From positions 1,054,001 through 1,118,000 of the forward strand of contig NZ_JAMZEC010000001.1 of the NCBI RefSeq assembly GCF_024172185.1: a stretch of DNA of 64,000 bases. Direction: 5' to 3'. A program made the translations under genes and the position numbers. The notes beneath the pieces were generated by a model, which worked only from the letters and a program-made list of their open reading frames with translations, was not told the DNA's origin and ran no database searches. This DNA is from Nonomuraea roseoviolacea subsp. carminata (lineage in GTDB: Bacteria; Actinomycetota; Actinomycetes; Streptosporangiales; Streptosporangiaceae). Shown here in pieces: positions 15,190-24,463 of the stretch; the stretch's first letter is position 1; each line of letters begins with the position of its first letter.

Positions 15190-17466
15190 TCAGAGGCCGT
15201 ACTCCTTCACGATGCGCTCGTGCCGCTCGACCTCGACGTCGACCTCGCGCGCCAGGTCGAGCCAGGCCAGCGGGTGCGACCAGCGCTCGGTGGCGTCGTC
15301 GAGCAGGGCGTCGACCTCGACCGCCGACACGCCCGGGGGCACCGCCACCCAGCCGAAGACGCCGGGCAGCGCCTCGCCGCTGGTGGGGTGGGTGACCGTG
15401 TAGTTCTCGTCGCTGTAGACCCACATCGGCCAGCCGCGCTCGGCCATGGTCTCGGTGAAGTCGGCCCAGTCGTCCTCGGCCGGCGCGGCGCCGTCGAAGA
15501 AGTAGCTGGTGTAGCCGCCGGGCCGCAGGATGCGCACCGCGGCGAACGGCGGCACGAAGTTCTGCGCCTCCTGCGGGTCGTCCGGCACCGGCTCCAGGAG
15601 CTGCGGGTCGAACACGACGAGGTCGCCCGCGTTGTAGTCCATGCCGCGCGGCTGCGGCAGGGCGAGGCGGGCGGTGGCCGGGCCGGTGCGGATGGACAGC
15701 ACCTGGCGCTGGCCGCCGTCGGGCGCCGGGAGGATGACCCGGATGAGGCCCATCTCCTCCTCGATCGGCCCCGACGTCGACTTGATCGGCATGCCGATCT
15801 TGGCCGCGCCCTTGCGCACGGTGTCCCAGTCCTCGGCGGAGGTCGCCATGACGATCATGCGCCAGGTGTCCTCCTCGGTGAGCTCGTCGAGGATCTCCAG
15901 CAGCGCCTGGGCGCCCTTGGCGTTGTCGTCGAGCTGCTGGGCCGCGGCGCCGACGATGCGGCGGGCGTCGAGGCCGGCCCCGGCCGCGACGGCGTGCTCG
16001 GCCGCCTCCAGCGCCTGCTGCCAGCGCTCGCGCGCCATGTGCAGGCGGGCCAGCGTGAGGTGCTGCTGGTCGTGCGGGAGGAGCGCGGCCATCTGCTCCA
16101 GCCGCTCGTCCTGGCGGGCGTCGACGAGCAGGGTGGTCAGGTACGCGATGTCGTCGGCGTCGGCGGAGGCGACATCGCCCTCGTCGACGAGCAGCTTCCA
16201 GAAGATGTCGGCGCCCGTGGCGGGGTAGCCGAGGTAGCCGAGCGTGGTGGTGTGCCGGCGGGTGGTCTCGAGGTCCTGGCCGGACAGCGGGGACAGCCAG
16301 CCGGCCCAGCGCTCGGGGTCGGCGTTGTGGCCGTCGGCGGCGTCGAAGTAGGCGACGCGCTCGGCGACCGGGCCGGGCGCGGGCGGCTCGGGGGTGGCGT
16401 CGGCGGCGGCGCGCAGGGCCGCGACGCGCTCGGCCAGGCCGGTGCTGTCGCGCAGCTCGCCCGTGCCGGAGTCGGCGAGGTCAGCCAGCAGCCGGGCCTG
16501 CCACACGCCCTGCCGGGCGATGGCCAGGTCGCCGGCGACCAGGGCCAGCTCGACGCGGGCGCGGTAGCCGCCCATCATGCCGAAGTAGTCGATCCACTGG
16601 CGGATCACGCGGCCGAGCTGCCAGGTGTTGGTGATCTGGGACGAGCCGGCCAGCAGGCTGACCGCGCTGGTCCACTCGACCCAGGCGCGCGGGTGCTCGC
16701 CCACGACGTCGAGGTCGGGCAGCGCGTCGACGGCCTCGGCGACCCGGCCGAGCGTGGCGAGGATGAGCGCGCGGCGCACGCCGTCGCGGTAGGGCTTGGC
16801 CACCGGGTCGTCGGCCTGGAAGTCGGCCGCGGCCTGGAGGGCGCTGAGCGCGTCCTCGGCGCGGCCGGCGGCCAGCAGCGCGCGGGCGCTCTCGGCGCCC
16901 AGCTCCCAGCTCGCCTGGCGGCCGGCGGCGCCGAGCCGCTGCACGGCGGACTCGGCGTAGGAGACGGCCTCGCCGGCCCGGCCGGCGTCGGTCAGGGCCG
17001 AGACGTACTGCGTGACCAGGCCGGTGTAGACGGGGTCGGACGGGTCGGCGGCCTCGATGGCCGGGCCGAGCTTCTCCAGGCGCAGCGGCGCGTAGCCGGG
17101 CCCGTCGGCGTTGGCCCAGGCGAGCGCGAGCGCCTCGACCGCGGCCGGGGCGGCCGGGCAGTCGCGGACGTCTTCGCGCTGGGCGAACGCGAGAAGCTGC
17201 TCAGCGTCGCCGATCGCGACCGCGCCCTGGGCCCGGTCGCCGACGCGGCCGATCAGATGCCAGTAGCGGGCGTAGAACTCCAGCCAGGGCAGCTCCAGGG
17301 TCTCCGCCTGCTGCGCGATGGCCGGGGCCATGACGTCGAGCTGCGGGTAACGGCCCTCGTAGGCCTGTGCGGGGAGGTCTCCCAGCGCCATGGCGAGGCC
17401 CACGTTGCCCGCCTCGGAAAGCTGCTGCTGGGTGTCTCCGACCCAGGCCCAGATGTCCACGTCCAT
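15190..17466 (-). CDS. large helical-repeat (TPR-like) protein, function unknown
   Basis: 758 residues if ATG 17466 is used; the frame stays open to 17535, which would overlap the next gene by 50 bp, so I prefer the shorter form, although its ribosome site is weak. Residues 1-520 are Ala-rich paired helices with TPR-like spacing (AYEGRYPQLDVMAPAIAQQAETLELPWLEF; AARQASWELGAESARALLAAGRAEDALSALQ). Roughly the last 220 residues form an alpha/beta part with PGGYTSYFFDGAAPAEDDWADFTETMAERGWPMWVYSDENYTVTHPTS. No signal peptide or catalytic motif is visible. It sits in a minus-strand run with the SCO6745-like gene and dapF. Confidence 0.75.
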   Translation of the reverse strand: MDVDIWAWVGDTQQQLSEAGNVGLAMALGDLPAQAYEGRYPQLDVMAPAIAQQAETLELPWLEFYARYWHLIGRVGDRAQGAVAIGDAEQLLAFAQREDVRDCPAAPAAVEALALAWANADGPGYAPLRLEKLGPAIEAADPSDPVYTGLVTQYVSALTDAGRAGEAVSYAESAVQRLGAAGRQASWELGAESARALLAAGRAEDALSALQAAADFQADDPVAKPYRDGVRRALILATLGRVAEAVDALPDLDVVGEHPRAWVEWTSAVSLLAGSSQITNTWQLGRVIRQWIDYFGMMGGYRARVELALVAGDLAIARQGVWQARLLADLADSGTGELRDSTGLAERVAALRAAADATPEPPAPGPVAERVAYFDAADGHNADPERWAGWLSPLSGQDLETTRRHTTTLGYLGYPATGADIFWKLLVDEGDVASADADDIAYLTTLLVDARQDERLEQMAALLPHDQQHLTLARLHMARERWQQALEAAEHAVAAGAGLDARRIVGAAAQQLDDNAKGAQALLEILDELTEEDTWRMIVMATSAEDWDTVRKGAAKIGMPIKSTSGPIEEEMGLIRVILPAPDGGQRQVLSIRTGPATARLALPQPRGMDYNAGDLVVFDPQLLEPVPDDPQEAQNFVPPFAAVRILRPGGYTSYFFDGAAPAEDDWADFTETMAERGWPMWVYSDENYTVTHPTSGEALPGVFGWVAVPPGVSAVEVDALLDDATERWSHPLAWLDLAREVDVEVERHERIVKEYGL

Positions 17467-17485
17467 GGCATGCCAGTCTGCCAGG

Positions 17486-18241
17486 TCAATGAGCCTGCCC
17501 AAAACGCAGAAGCCCGATGAGCTCGTCCGATTCATCCTCGTTAAGCACCGAAAACACCGGTGCCATGAGGTCGTCCGTGGCGTCCTCCACGGCCGCCCGG
17601 CGGGCGACGAGCTCGGGCGCGGGCTCCGGATACGGCTCGGGCCACTGGAAGAATCTCGCCATCGTCTCTCCGGTCACGTGCCCGAAGGGCGATCCGTCGT
17701 GCGGGCAGGCGAGCATCGCCTCCAGCGGGCTCATGCCCGCCGCGATCACCGCGTTGGCGTGCAGGCCGCCGCGCAGCTCGCGTACGACGTGCATGAGCTG
17801 CGCGGCCCGCGCGGGCGGGTCGCCGGGCAGCGGAACGGCCCGCCACCCGGCGAACAGCGGCGCCCCGGGCGACGGGGCGCGCGCGACGACGCGTTCGAGC
17901 AGTTCGGCGATCCGGGCGCAGCCGTCGAAGCCGCCGAGCTTGCGCCGCCCCCACGCGTGGCAGACCCCGGCGTAGAGCTCGACCGCCTCCTCGGCTGCCA
18001 GCTTTCGCCCGCCGTTCCAGCTCTCCTCGACGTGGGCCGGCGGGAAGAAGACCGCGACCGAGGTGACGACGTCGGCCGCGCACTCGCCGAGGACGCCGCA
18101 GCGCCCGCGGAAGTACAGCTCGCGGGGGCCGAGAGCGAGCTTCTCGCACAGCGCCTTGGCCTCGCGCGAGACCATGAAGCCGCCGCCGTACTGCCCGATG
18201 GGCGCCTTCACCTGTCGTGCGGTGGTGCGTGGGTCGGCCAT
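17486..18241 (-). CDS. SCO6745-like (EvbL-type) family protein
   Basis: 251 residues from ATG 18241, preceded by GAGAGGGG; the frame is open to 18304 but would run into dapF. The pattern LYFRGRCGVLGECAADVVTSVAVFFPPAHVEESW then an Ala-rich helix with YAGVCHAWGRR is the layout I associate with the SCO6745 family of actinomycete proteins of unknown function (all-helical, sometimes near secondary-metabolite genes). The last 60 residues are rich in Pro and Glu. The family name is a recollection, not a search result. Confidence 0.6.
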   Translation of the reverse strand: MADPRTTARQVKAPIGQYGGGFMVSREAKALCEKLALGPRELYFRGRCGVLGECAADVVTSVAVFFPPAHVEESWNGGRKLAAEEAVELYAGVCHAWGRRKLGGFDGCARIAELLERVVARAPSPGAPLFAGWRAVPLPGDPPARAAQLMHVVRELRGGLHANAVIAAGMSPLEAMLACPHDGSPFGHVTGETMARFFQWPEPYPEPAPELVARRAAVEDATDDLMAPVFSVLNEDESDELIGLLRFGQAH

Positions 18242-18293
18242 GGGTCCACCCCTCTCGGTTCGGGAAGTGGACCCAGCATCGCTCAAGAGAACA

Positions 18294-19106
18294 TTATTCT
18301 GCAAGCATGAGCTCGCCGGCCGCGATGATCACGGCGGGCCCGGCCAGGTAGCTGGTGTCCGCGGTGAGCGTGACGGTCAGCGTGCCGCCCAGCACCTCGA
18401 TGGTCCAGGAGCCGGTGGTCTCGCCGCTGAGCGCCGCCGCCGCGACGGCCGTGGCGACCGCGCCGGTGCCGCACGCGCGGGTCTCGGCCGAGCCGCGCTC
18501 GTACACCCGCATGACCGCGCGCGCCGGGCCCACCGCGTTGAACAGCTCGACGTTGACCCCGTGCGGGAAGACCCCCGGGTCGAAGCCCGGCTGGTGCGAC
18601 AGGTCGAGCTGGACCACGGGCTCCCCGATGGCGCAGGCCAGGTGGGGGTTGCCCATGTCGACGTGCAGCCCCTCGAACTCCTGGCCCGCGACCGTGGCCA
18701 CGCTGCGGCCGTGCACGGCGGGCAGGCCCATGTCGACGGTCACGTCGCCGGAGACGTCCAGGCTGACCCGCCTGAGGCCGCCCCGGGTCGCGATCGCGAA
18801 CTCGCCCGGCTCGGCCAGCCCCGAGTCGACCAGGTGACGGGCGAAGACCCGCGTGCCGTTGCCGCACATCTCGGCCACGCTGCCGTCGGCGTTGCGGTAG
18901 TCCATGAACCACTCGGCCTCGCCCGCGAGGTCGGACACCTCCGGGCTGACCTTGGTGCGCACCACGCGGAGCACGCCGTCGGCGCCGATGCCGGCGCGCC
19001 TGTCGCAGATCGCGGCCACGAGGGCGACGGACAGCTCCAGCTCGCCGTCGGGATCGGGCAGGATGACGAAGTCGTTCTCGGTGCCGTGCCCCTTGAGAAA
19101 ACGCAT
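18294..19106 (-). CDS. dapF: diaminopimelate epimerase
   Basis: 270 residues. Converts LL- to meso-diaminopimelate without a cofactor, the last step before the peptidoglycan and lysine branch. The two catalytic cysteines are present: C81 in AEMCGNGTRVFARHL and C212 in ETRACGTGAVATA. The N-terminal F-x-K-x-H-G-T-x-N-D-F motif (FLKGHGTENDF) is also intact. Length is normal for the family. It lies in the miaB-miaA-dapF core neighbourhood on the same strand, although other genes separate them here. Confidence 0.97.
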   Translation of the reverse strand: MRFLKGHGTENDFVILPDPDGELELSVALVAAICDRRAGIGADGVLRVVRTKVSPEVSDLAGEAEWFMDYRNADGSVAEMCGNGTRVFARHLVDSGLAEPGEFAIATRGGLRRVSLDVSGDVTVDMGLPAVHGRSVATVAGQEFEGLHVDMGNPHLACAIGEPVVQLDLSHQPGFDPGVFPHGVNVELFNAVGPARAVMRVYERGSAETRACGTGAVATAVAAAALSGETTGSWTIEVLGGTLTVTLTADTSYLAGPAVIIAAGELMLAE

Positions 19107-19154
19107 CGAACGATTTTATACGGGCCTGTGTCAAGGGCTGGTGAAGGGGCTGTT

Positions 19155-19826
19155 TCAGGCCGTCGCGCCGCGCGGTTTGACGAGCCCGCAGTCGTAGGCG
19201 AGGACCACGGCCTGGGCGCGGCTGCTGAGGTTGAGCTTGGTCATGAGCCGGTTCAGGTGCGTCTTGACCGTGGCCTCGCTCACGTGCAGCCGGTCCGCGA
19301 TCTCCCTGTTCGACAGCGCCCGCCCGACGGCGCGCAGGACCTCGGTCTCGCGCGTGGTGAGCTGCGCGAGGTCGGGGACCTCGCGCGGGGCCGTCGCGGG
19401 CGCGCCGGCGAACGCCTCCACGAGCCTCTTGACCGCGCCGGGGACGAGCAGCACGTCACCGGCCGCCACGGTGTGGATCGCGGAGATCAGCCGCTCGGGC
19501 GGGGTGTCCTTGAGCAGGAAGCCGCTGGCTCCCAGGCGCAGCGCGTTGTAGACGTACTCGTCGATGTCGAACGTCGTGAGGATCAGCACCTTCGGCGCCC
19601 GCTCGCCGCCCTCGGCCAGGATGCGCTCCGTCGCGGCCAGCCCGTTCACTCCGGGCATCCGGATGTCCATCAGCACCACGTCGGGCCGCGCCGAGGCCGC
19701 CAGCGCCACGGCCTCCTCGCCGGTGGCGGCCTCCCCCACGACGTCCAGCCCGGGCGCGGCGCGGATGAGGGCGGCCAGGCCCGCCCGGATCAGGACCTGG
19801 TCATCGACCACCAGCACGGTGACCAT
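19155..19826 (-). CDS. NarL/LuxR family response regulator
   Basis: 223 residues. The receiver domain has D8/D9, phospho-acceptor D54 (VVLMDIRMPGVNG) and a K in GFLLKDTP. The C-terminal LuxR helix-turn-helix is at about residues 155-215 (LTTRETEVLRAVGRALSNREIADRLHVSEATVKTHLNRLMTKLNL). ATG 19826 gives the standard N-terminus. The cognate kinase ends 47 bp upstream on the same strand. Confidence 0.95.
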   Translation of the reverse strand: MVTVLVVDDQVLIRAGLAALIRAAPGLDVVGEAATGEEAVALAASARPDVVLMDIRMPGVNGLAATERILAEGGERAPKVLILTTFDIDEYVYNALRLGASGFLLKDTPPERLISAIHTVAAGDVLLVPGAVKRLVEAFAGAPATAPREVPDLAQLTTRETEVLRAVGRALSNREIADRLHVSEATVKTHLNRLMTKLNLSSRAQAVVLAYDCGLVKPRGATA

Positions 19827-19873
19827 GCGCGTCCTCACGGGTAGGGGGGCGTCCGGCCGGCGGGCGCCCGGCG

Positions 19874-21085
19874 TCACCCACGTCCGTCGGGCACCGGCAG
19901 CGGGAAGGTGGCCCGCACGTCGAATCCGCCCTCCGGGAGTGGGCCTGCGGTGATCGTTCCACCGTAGAGCCTGACACGTTCGGTCATGCCCATCAACCCG
20001 TGCCCGGTCGAGCCGGACGCGGGCTGCGGCGCGGCGCCGTCGTCGGTCACGCGGATGGTCAGGTCCTCCGGCCCGTACGCCAGCACGACCTCCACGCGGG
20101 CCGCCCGGGCGTGCTTGAGCACGTTGGTGAGCGACTCCTGGATGATCCGGTACGCGCACAGGTCGAGCCCCGGCGGCAGGGGCCGGGCGGCTCCCTCGAC
20201 CCGCGTCTCGACCGCCGGGCCGGCCATGCGGACCCGCTCGACGAGCGGCTCCAGCCGGGCCAGGCCGGGCGTGGCGGCGTACAGGTCGGCCCCGTCGTCC
20301 CGGTCGTCGTCGCGCGGATGGCCCTCCATGCGCAGGATGGACAGGATGCGCCGCATCTCGGTCAGCGCCTCGTGGCTGGTGTCGGCGATGACCTCCAGGG
20401 TGGCGTGCGCGGTGGCCGGGTCGGACAGGGCCACGTAGCGGCCCATGCCCGCCTGCACCGAGATCACCGACATGTGGTGCGCGACGACGTCGTGCAGCTC
20501 CCGCGCGATGCGCACGCGCTCCTGCGTGGCCGCGTGCGCGGCGGCGGTGGCCTGCTCGCGGTGCAGCTCCACCGCGAGGTCGGTGAGCTGCCTGGTGCGC
20601 AGGGCCAGCAGCCGCATGCTGGTGCCGACGCACACGGCGATCGCGGCCACCACGAGAGCCTGCCCGAGCGCGGACCACCACGCGATGCCGGGGTGCAGCG
20701 TGCCGGCGTGCGCCCACTCCGCGGTGACCAGCACCGCGCCCGCGACGACGAGGGCGGTCGAGCGGTACAGGGTCACCGTGTACAGGGCCAGCAGGGGGCC
20801 CATGCTGTTCAGGCCGTAGTTGTAGCCGAGCGCGTGGTAGAGCGCGGCGGCCGCCGTCGAGACGACGAGCACGGTGAACGGGGCACGCCGCCGCAGCGCC
20901 AGGGGCAGGCCGGCGATCGCCGTCAGCAGCACCGACACCGCGTCCAACGGCCGCGTCGCCCGGCCCGGCTCGTACACGGCCCACAGCCAGGTGCCGCCGA
21001 ACAACAGCAGCGCCAGGCCGACGTCCAGCAGGAGGGGATCGACGGAGGGAAGACGCCGGAGCATCGAAGCGGCACCACCGTGCAT
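19874..21085 (-). CDS. NarL-type sensor histidine kinase (HisKA_3)
   Basis: 403 residues from ATG 21085; ATG 21064 (residue 8) is an alternative. The N-terminal half holds five or six membrane helices (about residues 18-155) and no separate sensor domain. The dimerisation/phosphoacceptor region is ERVRIARELHDVVAHHMSVISVQAG with H198. The HATPase domain has IIQESLTNVLKHA, VTDDG and GHGLMGMTERVRLYGG. It phosphorylates the downstream NarL-type regulator. Such intramembrane kinases often sense envelope stress or control an ABC transporter; a divergent ABC operon starts 0.8 kb away. Confidence 0.93.
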   Translation of the reverse strand: MHGGAASMLRRLPSVDPLLLDVGLALLLFGGTWLWAVYEPGRATRPLDAVSVLLTAIAGLPLALRRRAPFTVLVVSTAAAALYHALGYNYGLNSMGPLLALYTVTLYRSTALVVAGAVLVTAEWAHAGTLHPGIAWWSALGQALVVAAIAVCVGTSMRLLALRTRQLTDLAVELHREQATAAAHAATQERVRIARELHDVVAHHMSVISVQAGMGRYVALSDPATAHATLEVIADTSHEALTEMRRILSILRMEGHPRDDDRDDGADLYAATPGLARLEPLVERVRMAGPAVETRVEGAARPLPPGLDLCAYRIIQESLTNVLKHARAARVEVVLAYGPEDLTIRVTDDGAAPQPASGSTGHGLMGMTERVRLYGGTITAGPLPEGGFDVRATFPLPVPDGRG

Positions 21086-21300
21086 CGTTGGATGCTAATC
21101 CGGCGCCGCCGCGCCGCACATCCATCCTTCGATTGACGTGGGCGTACCGCGGAAGGTGGAGTCATGGGCGCCGCGACCGGAGTAAGCCGGGCGGATGACG
21201 CCGCTCCGCGCTACCGCGCCCGTTTGACGAAGAATTCCATTCGCCGGCTGACGCCTCGCCGGAGGGCCACGAATTACGTTGTGACTCCACCGGACCGAAC

Positions 21301-21336
21301 GGAGTCCCGGTCACCGGAAAAGCGATTCGGGACTCC
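21301..21336 (+). promoter_or_regulatory. 8-bp inverted repeat in the leader of the small secreted protein gene
   Basis: GGAGTCCC (21301-21308) and GGGACTCC (21329-21336) are perfect inverted repeats with a 20-base centre, ending 22 bases before the ATG at 21359. The rest of the 273-bp gap back to the kinase start (21086-21358) contains the divergent promoters; I see no RNA gene in it. The repeat could be a regulator site or a leader hairpin. Confidence 0.35.
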
Positions 21337-21358
21337 ACGACCGAAGGAGAGGATTCGT

Positions 21359-21784
21359 ATGGCCGTATCCATGGGACGCGTTCTCGGCAAAGGCGCCGTG
21401 ATCGCCGCCACGATCTGCGCGGTGGGCGCCGCCGGTGCGACCCTGGCCTCCGCGGAGGGGGGCTTCACGACCAGCATGTCGAACGTCGCCGGCGGCTTCG
21501 AGTCCCGTACCTGGAAGGACCGCAACAGCGACCACTGGCGGACCGCCGTGGAGCTGTCCGGCTGCTCGTCGAACTCGCCGCAGGCCGCGCCCGCGCTCGG
21601 CCTGTACCGCGAGCGCCTCGGGCCGGACAGCAACTACGGCACGAGGGGGTACGGCGGCTGCGACCGGCGGATGGTGCGCGGCGACTGGGGGGACGTCCGC
21701 TCCGGCAAATACCACTTCACCGTCAAGAACATGCCCGAGAGTTGGTACCGGGTCTCGGCACGCAAGGTTCAGGTCTGGTATTAG
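21359..21784 (+). CDS. small secreted protein with two cysteines, function unknown
   Basis: 141 residues from ATG 21359, with AAGGAGAGG 6 bases upstream; the longer open frame from 21164 is unlikely. The signal peptide (MAVSMGRVLGKGAVIAATICAVGAAGATLASA) is probably cleaved near residue 32. The mature part of about 110 residues has two cysteines (ELSGCSSNSP, YGGCDRRMV), many aromatic and basic residues (WKDRNSDHWRTAVEL; GKYHFTVKNMPESWYRVSARKVQVWY) and looks like a beta-sandwich. It is 108 bp upstream of the ABC transporter genes. No family recognised. Confidence 0.75.
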   Translation: MAVSMGRVLGKGAVIAATICAVGAAGATLASAEGGFTTSMSNVAGGFESRTWKDRNSDHWRTAVELSGCSSNSPQAAPALGLYRERLGPDSNYGTRGYGGCDRRMVRGDWGDVRSGKYHFTVKNMPESWYRVSARKVQVWY

Positions 21785-21892
21785 GAATCGCGAGATCGCT
21801 GCCGGTCGGTACCCGGAGAATGAGCGGGACGGCCGGCCGCGGTTTCCCGCGACATGTTTCCCGGATTCTTATCGCGGCAGGCGAGGAAAGAG

Positions 21893-22615
21893 ATGCCGAT
21901 TTCCTTTCAAGGGTGCGCCTTCGGCCATCGCCGGGGCTCCCGCGTCTTCACCCGGCTGGACCTCGACGTCCCGGCGGGACGCACCGCGCTGATCGGCCCC
22001 AACGGGTGCGGGAAGTCGACGCTGCTCGGCCTGGCCGCCTCGGCGCTGCGGCCGGGGGCGGGCCGGGTCTCGTACGAGGGGCTGGACCCGTTCCGGCGCG
22101 GGAACCTGGCGCGCTACCGCGCCCTGGTGGGCTGGATGCCCCAGGGGATCAGGCCGCTGCCCGGTCTGACCGCGCGCGAGCAGGTGGGCTACGCCGGCTG
22201 GCTCAAGGGCATGTCCCGCGCGGACGCCTGGCGCCGCTCCCTGGAGGCCCTGGAGGCGGTCGAGCTGGGCCCGCTGGCGGACACGAGGTGCTCGGAGCTG
22301 TCCGGCGGCCAGCTCCGCCGGGTCGGGCTCGCGCAGACGCTCGTGCACGACGCCGAGGTGGTGCTGCTGGACGAGCCCACGGCCGGGCTGGACCCGGAGC
22401 AGCGGGAGAAATTCCGCGGGATCGTGGCGCGCATCGGGGAGCGCGGGCACCTGATCGTGGCCACGCATGACACGGCGGACCTGGCGCGGACGTACGACTC
22501 CGTGGTGCTGCTCGGCCGGGACCGGGTCCGCTACGCCGGGCCGGTCGCGGGGCTCGGGGCGCTCGCGGGGCTCGGGGCGCTCGCGGGGATCCCGGGCTTC
22601 GCCGGGGAGGTGTGA
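21893..22615 (+). CDS. ABC transporter ATP-binding protein
   Basis: 240 residues from ATG 21893, with GAGGAAAG upstream. Walker A G35PNGCGKST43, Q-loop near MPQ (83), signature LSGGQ 136-140, Walker B VVLLD160E161PTAGLD and the H-loop VATHDT are all intact. The C-terminus carries a tandem GLGALAGLGALAG repeat from an 18-bp DNA duplication (about 22552-22587). It energises export or import together with the two downstream membrane proteins. The subfamily (CcmA/drug-export-like) fits a two-component exporter; the cargo is unknown. Confidence 0.93.
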   Translation: MPISFQGCAFGHRRGSRVFTRLDLDVPAGRTALIGPNGCGKSTLLGLAASALRPGAGRVSYEGLDPFRRGNLARYRALVGWMPQGIRPLPGLTAREQVGYAGWLKGMSRADAWRRSLEALEAVELGPLADTRCSELSGGQLRRVGLAQTLVHDAEVVLLDEPTAGLDPEQREKFRGIVARIGERGHLIVATHDTADLARTYDSVVLLGRDRVRYAGPVAGLGALAGLGALAGIPGFAGEV

Positions 22616-22618
22616 GCC

Positions 22619-23875
22619 GTGCCGATTCGCCGCTGGGCGCGTTCCTCCGCGGCCGTGCTCGCCCTTCCGGTCCTGACGGCCTACCTGTTCTTCGTCATGA
22701 GCCGTTCGGTGGACGTCCTGGAGGACAACTGGCTGTCCGCCACCGTGCTCGTCTCCTCGGCCGCGGTCCTCGCGGCCGGTCCCGTGTGCGGCGCGGCCGG
22801 CGCGTGGGAGGGCGCCAGGCTGGCGCGGGGCGGGGTGGACGGCGCCGCCGCGGTACGGTCGCGGGCGGCGATCCTGGCCTGGTCGCTGCTGCCGATCCTG
22901 GTCGCCGCCCTGGTGGCGATGCTCGGCGGGCTGGCGCTGGCCGGGGTCGCGATGGCGGGCGTCCCGGGTCTGCCGGACCCCCTCGTGCTCGCGGTGGCGC
23001 TGCTGGTGATCGTCGCCTGGACCCTCGCCGGGTTCGCCGCGGGCCGCCACCTGCACCCGCTGGTCGGCGTGCCCCTGCTGCTGGTGGGCACGTGGCTCTG
23101 GCTGGCCTACCCGGCCGCCCTGGAGACCTTCTGGGTACGCCACCTCACCGGCGACAACCTGGGCTTCTGCTGCGAGACCGACGCCGTCTACGACCAGCGC
23201 GCCCTGTACGCGCAGGCGGTCGTCGCCGTCTGCCTGGCCGGTGCGGCCTACCTGTTCTGGAGCCGGCGCCGGGGCGCCCGCCTGGCGTGGGCGGGGATCG
23301 CCGGGCTGCCCCTGCTGGCCATGGCCGTGGCGTTCCCGCTGGTACGGGACATGGGGCCGGAGGCGCAGGTGCCCCGTACGAGCGGCCTGGCGTGCGGCCG
23401 GAGCGACGGCGTCGAGGTGTGCGTGTGGCGGGAACGCGAGAAGCAGCTCGGAACCACTGCCCTGATCGCCGTGCCGGCCGCGCGGCGGCTGGCCACCGGG
23501 ACCGGGCAACCGGCGCCCCGGCGCGTCACGGAGGGACCGGCCGACGGCGCGGACTCCTGGCGCTTCGCGGCGCCGCCCGGCGCGAGGCCGGACGACGTGC
23601 TGTTCGGGCTGGCCACGGGCCTGCTGCCGGCCGAGCCGCCGGTGTGCGGGCCCGGCTGGTCCGGCGCCGACGCCTACGGCCCGCTGAGCGCCTGGCTGGC
23701 CCTGACGGCGGGCGCCGGTCAGGACGCGGTCGAGCGCAGGACCGGGCCGGAGTCCCTCGGCGCCGCCCGGCGGGTGCTCGGCCGGCCCCCGGCCGCGCAG
23801 GTCCGCTGGTTCCGGCACAACCTGGACGCGCTGCGCCGCTGCGACGTCTCCCCCTCGGAGGTGACGCTCCCGTGA
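22619..23875 (+). CDS. ABC transporter-associated integral membrane protein
   Basis: 418 residues, GTG start 3 bases after the ATPase stop. Six hydrophobic helices are visible: residues about 12-28, 40-60, 83-112, 117-135, 140-160 and 197-215, with another near 226-245. A long polar C-terminal region follows (about 250-418) containing cysteines (GLACGRSDGVEVCVW; PPVCGPGW), so it is probably extracytoplasmic. The coupled position marks it as the permease-like partner of the ATPase. No named family. Confidence 0.8.
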   Translation: MPIRRWARSSAAVLALPVLTAYLFFVMSRSVDVLEDNWLSATVLVSSAAVLAAGPVCGAAGAWEGARLARGGVDGAAAVRSRAAILAWSLLPILVAALVAMLGGLALAGVAMAGVPGLPDPLVLAVALLVIVAWTLAGFAAGRHLHPLVGVPLLLVGTWLWLAYPAALETFWVRHLTGDNLGFCCETDAVYDQRALYAQAVVAVCLAGAAYLFWSRRRGARLAWAGIAGLPLLAMAVAFPLVRDMGPEAQVPRTSGLACGRSDGVEVCVWREREKQLGTTALIAVPAARRLATGTGQPAPRRVTEGPADGADSWRFAAPPGARPDDVLFGLATGLLPAEPPVCGPGWSGADAYGPLSAWLALTAGAGQDAVERRTGPESLGAARRVLGRPPAAQVRWFRHNLDALRRCDVSPSEVTLP

Positions 23876-24450
23876 GGACCTGGCTGCGGGTGCACCGCGC
23901 CGCACAGGTGTGCGTGGCGCTCGCCCTGACGGCGGGGCTGGTGGCGGCGGCCGGAGACGTGCTCGTGCCGGTCCCCCGCCCGACCCTCGACGACCTGGCC
24001 GGAGTGCCGGTGGCGCTGGTCGCTCCGCTGGTGGCGAGCTCCGTGCTGGTACGCGGCGCGCTCGCGGGCGGCGGGAGCCTGGAGGCGGTCGCCGTGCGTC
24101 CCGTGCTCGCCTACCGCACCGGCCTGGTCGCCCTCACGTGCGCGCTGTCGCTGGTCATGGCCGTCGTGGAGACGGTGCCGTACGGGGCGGCCGCGGCCCG
24201 CAACCTCGTGGGCTTCACCGGGCTGGCGGCGCTGGCCGCCCTGTGGCGGCGCGACGCGGCGACCGCGGCGCCGGCCGCCTACCTGGTCGCCGCGATGCTC
24301 CTGGGCCGGCCGGGCGCCGGGTCGTGGTGGGACTGGCCGGTCGAGCCGTCACCGCACCCGGCGACCTGGGTGGTCCCGGCCGCGTGCCTGGGGCTCGGGC
24401 TGGCCGCCCCGGCGCTTCCGCGCCTCATGCCGCGCCGCCACCGGCGGTGA
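23872..24450 (+). CDS. small integral membrane protein of the ABC operon
   Basis: 192 residues from GTG 23872, which overlaps the previous stop (GTGA), so it is translationally coupled. Five or six hydrophobic segments (for example CVALALTAGLVAAAGDVLV; VALVAPLVASSVLV; TGLVALTCALSLVMAV; AAYLVAAMLLG; WVVPAACLGLGLAA). It is a second membrane component of the transporter. It is convergent with miaA with only 13 bp between. Confidence 0.75.
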   Translation: MRTWLRVHRAAQVCVALALTAGLVAAAGDVLVPVPRPTLDDLAGVPVALVAPLVASSVLVRGALAGGGSLEAVAVRPVLAYRTGLVALTCALSLVMAVVETVPYGAAAARNLVGFTGLAALAALWRRDAATAAPAAYLVAAMLLGRPGAGSWWDWPVEPSPHPATWVVPAACLGLGLAAPALPRLMPRRHRR

Positions 24451-24463
24451 CGACCAGGCCGCT

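Noticed and set aside
15169..17520. 783-codon plus-strand open frame opposite the helical-repeat protein
   Set aside because: Composition typical of antisense shadow frames (Gly/Arg/Val/Leu repeats) and no start signal; the minus-strand protein has normal amino acid composition and helical periodicity.
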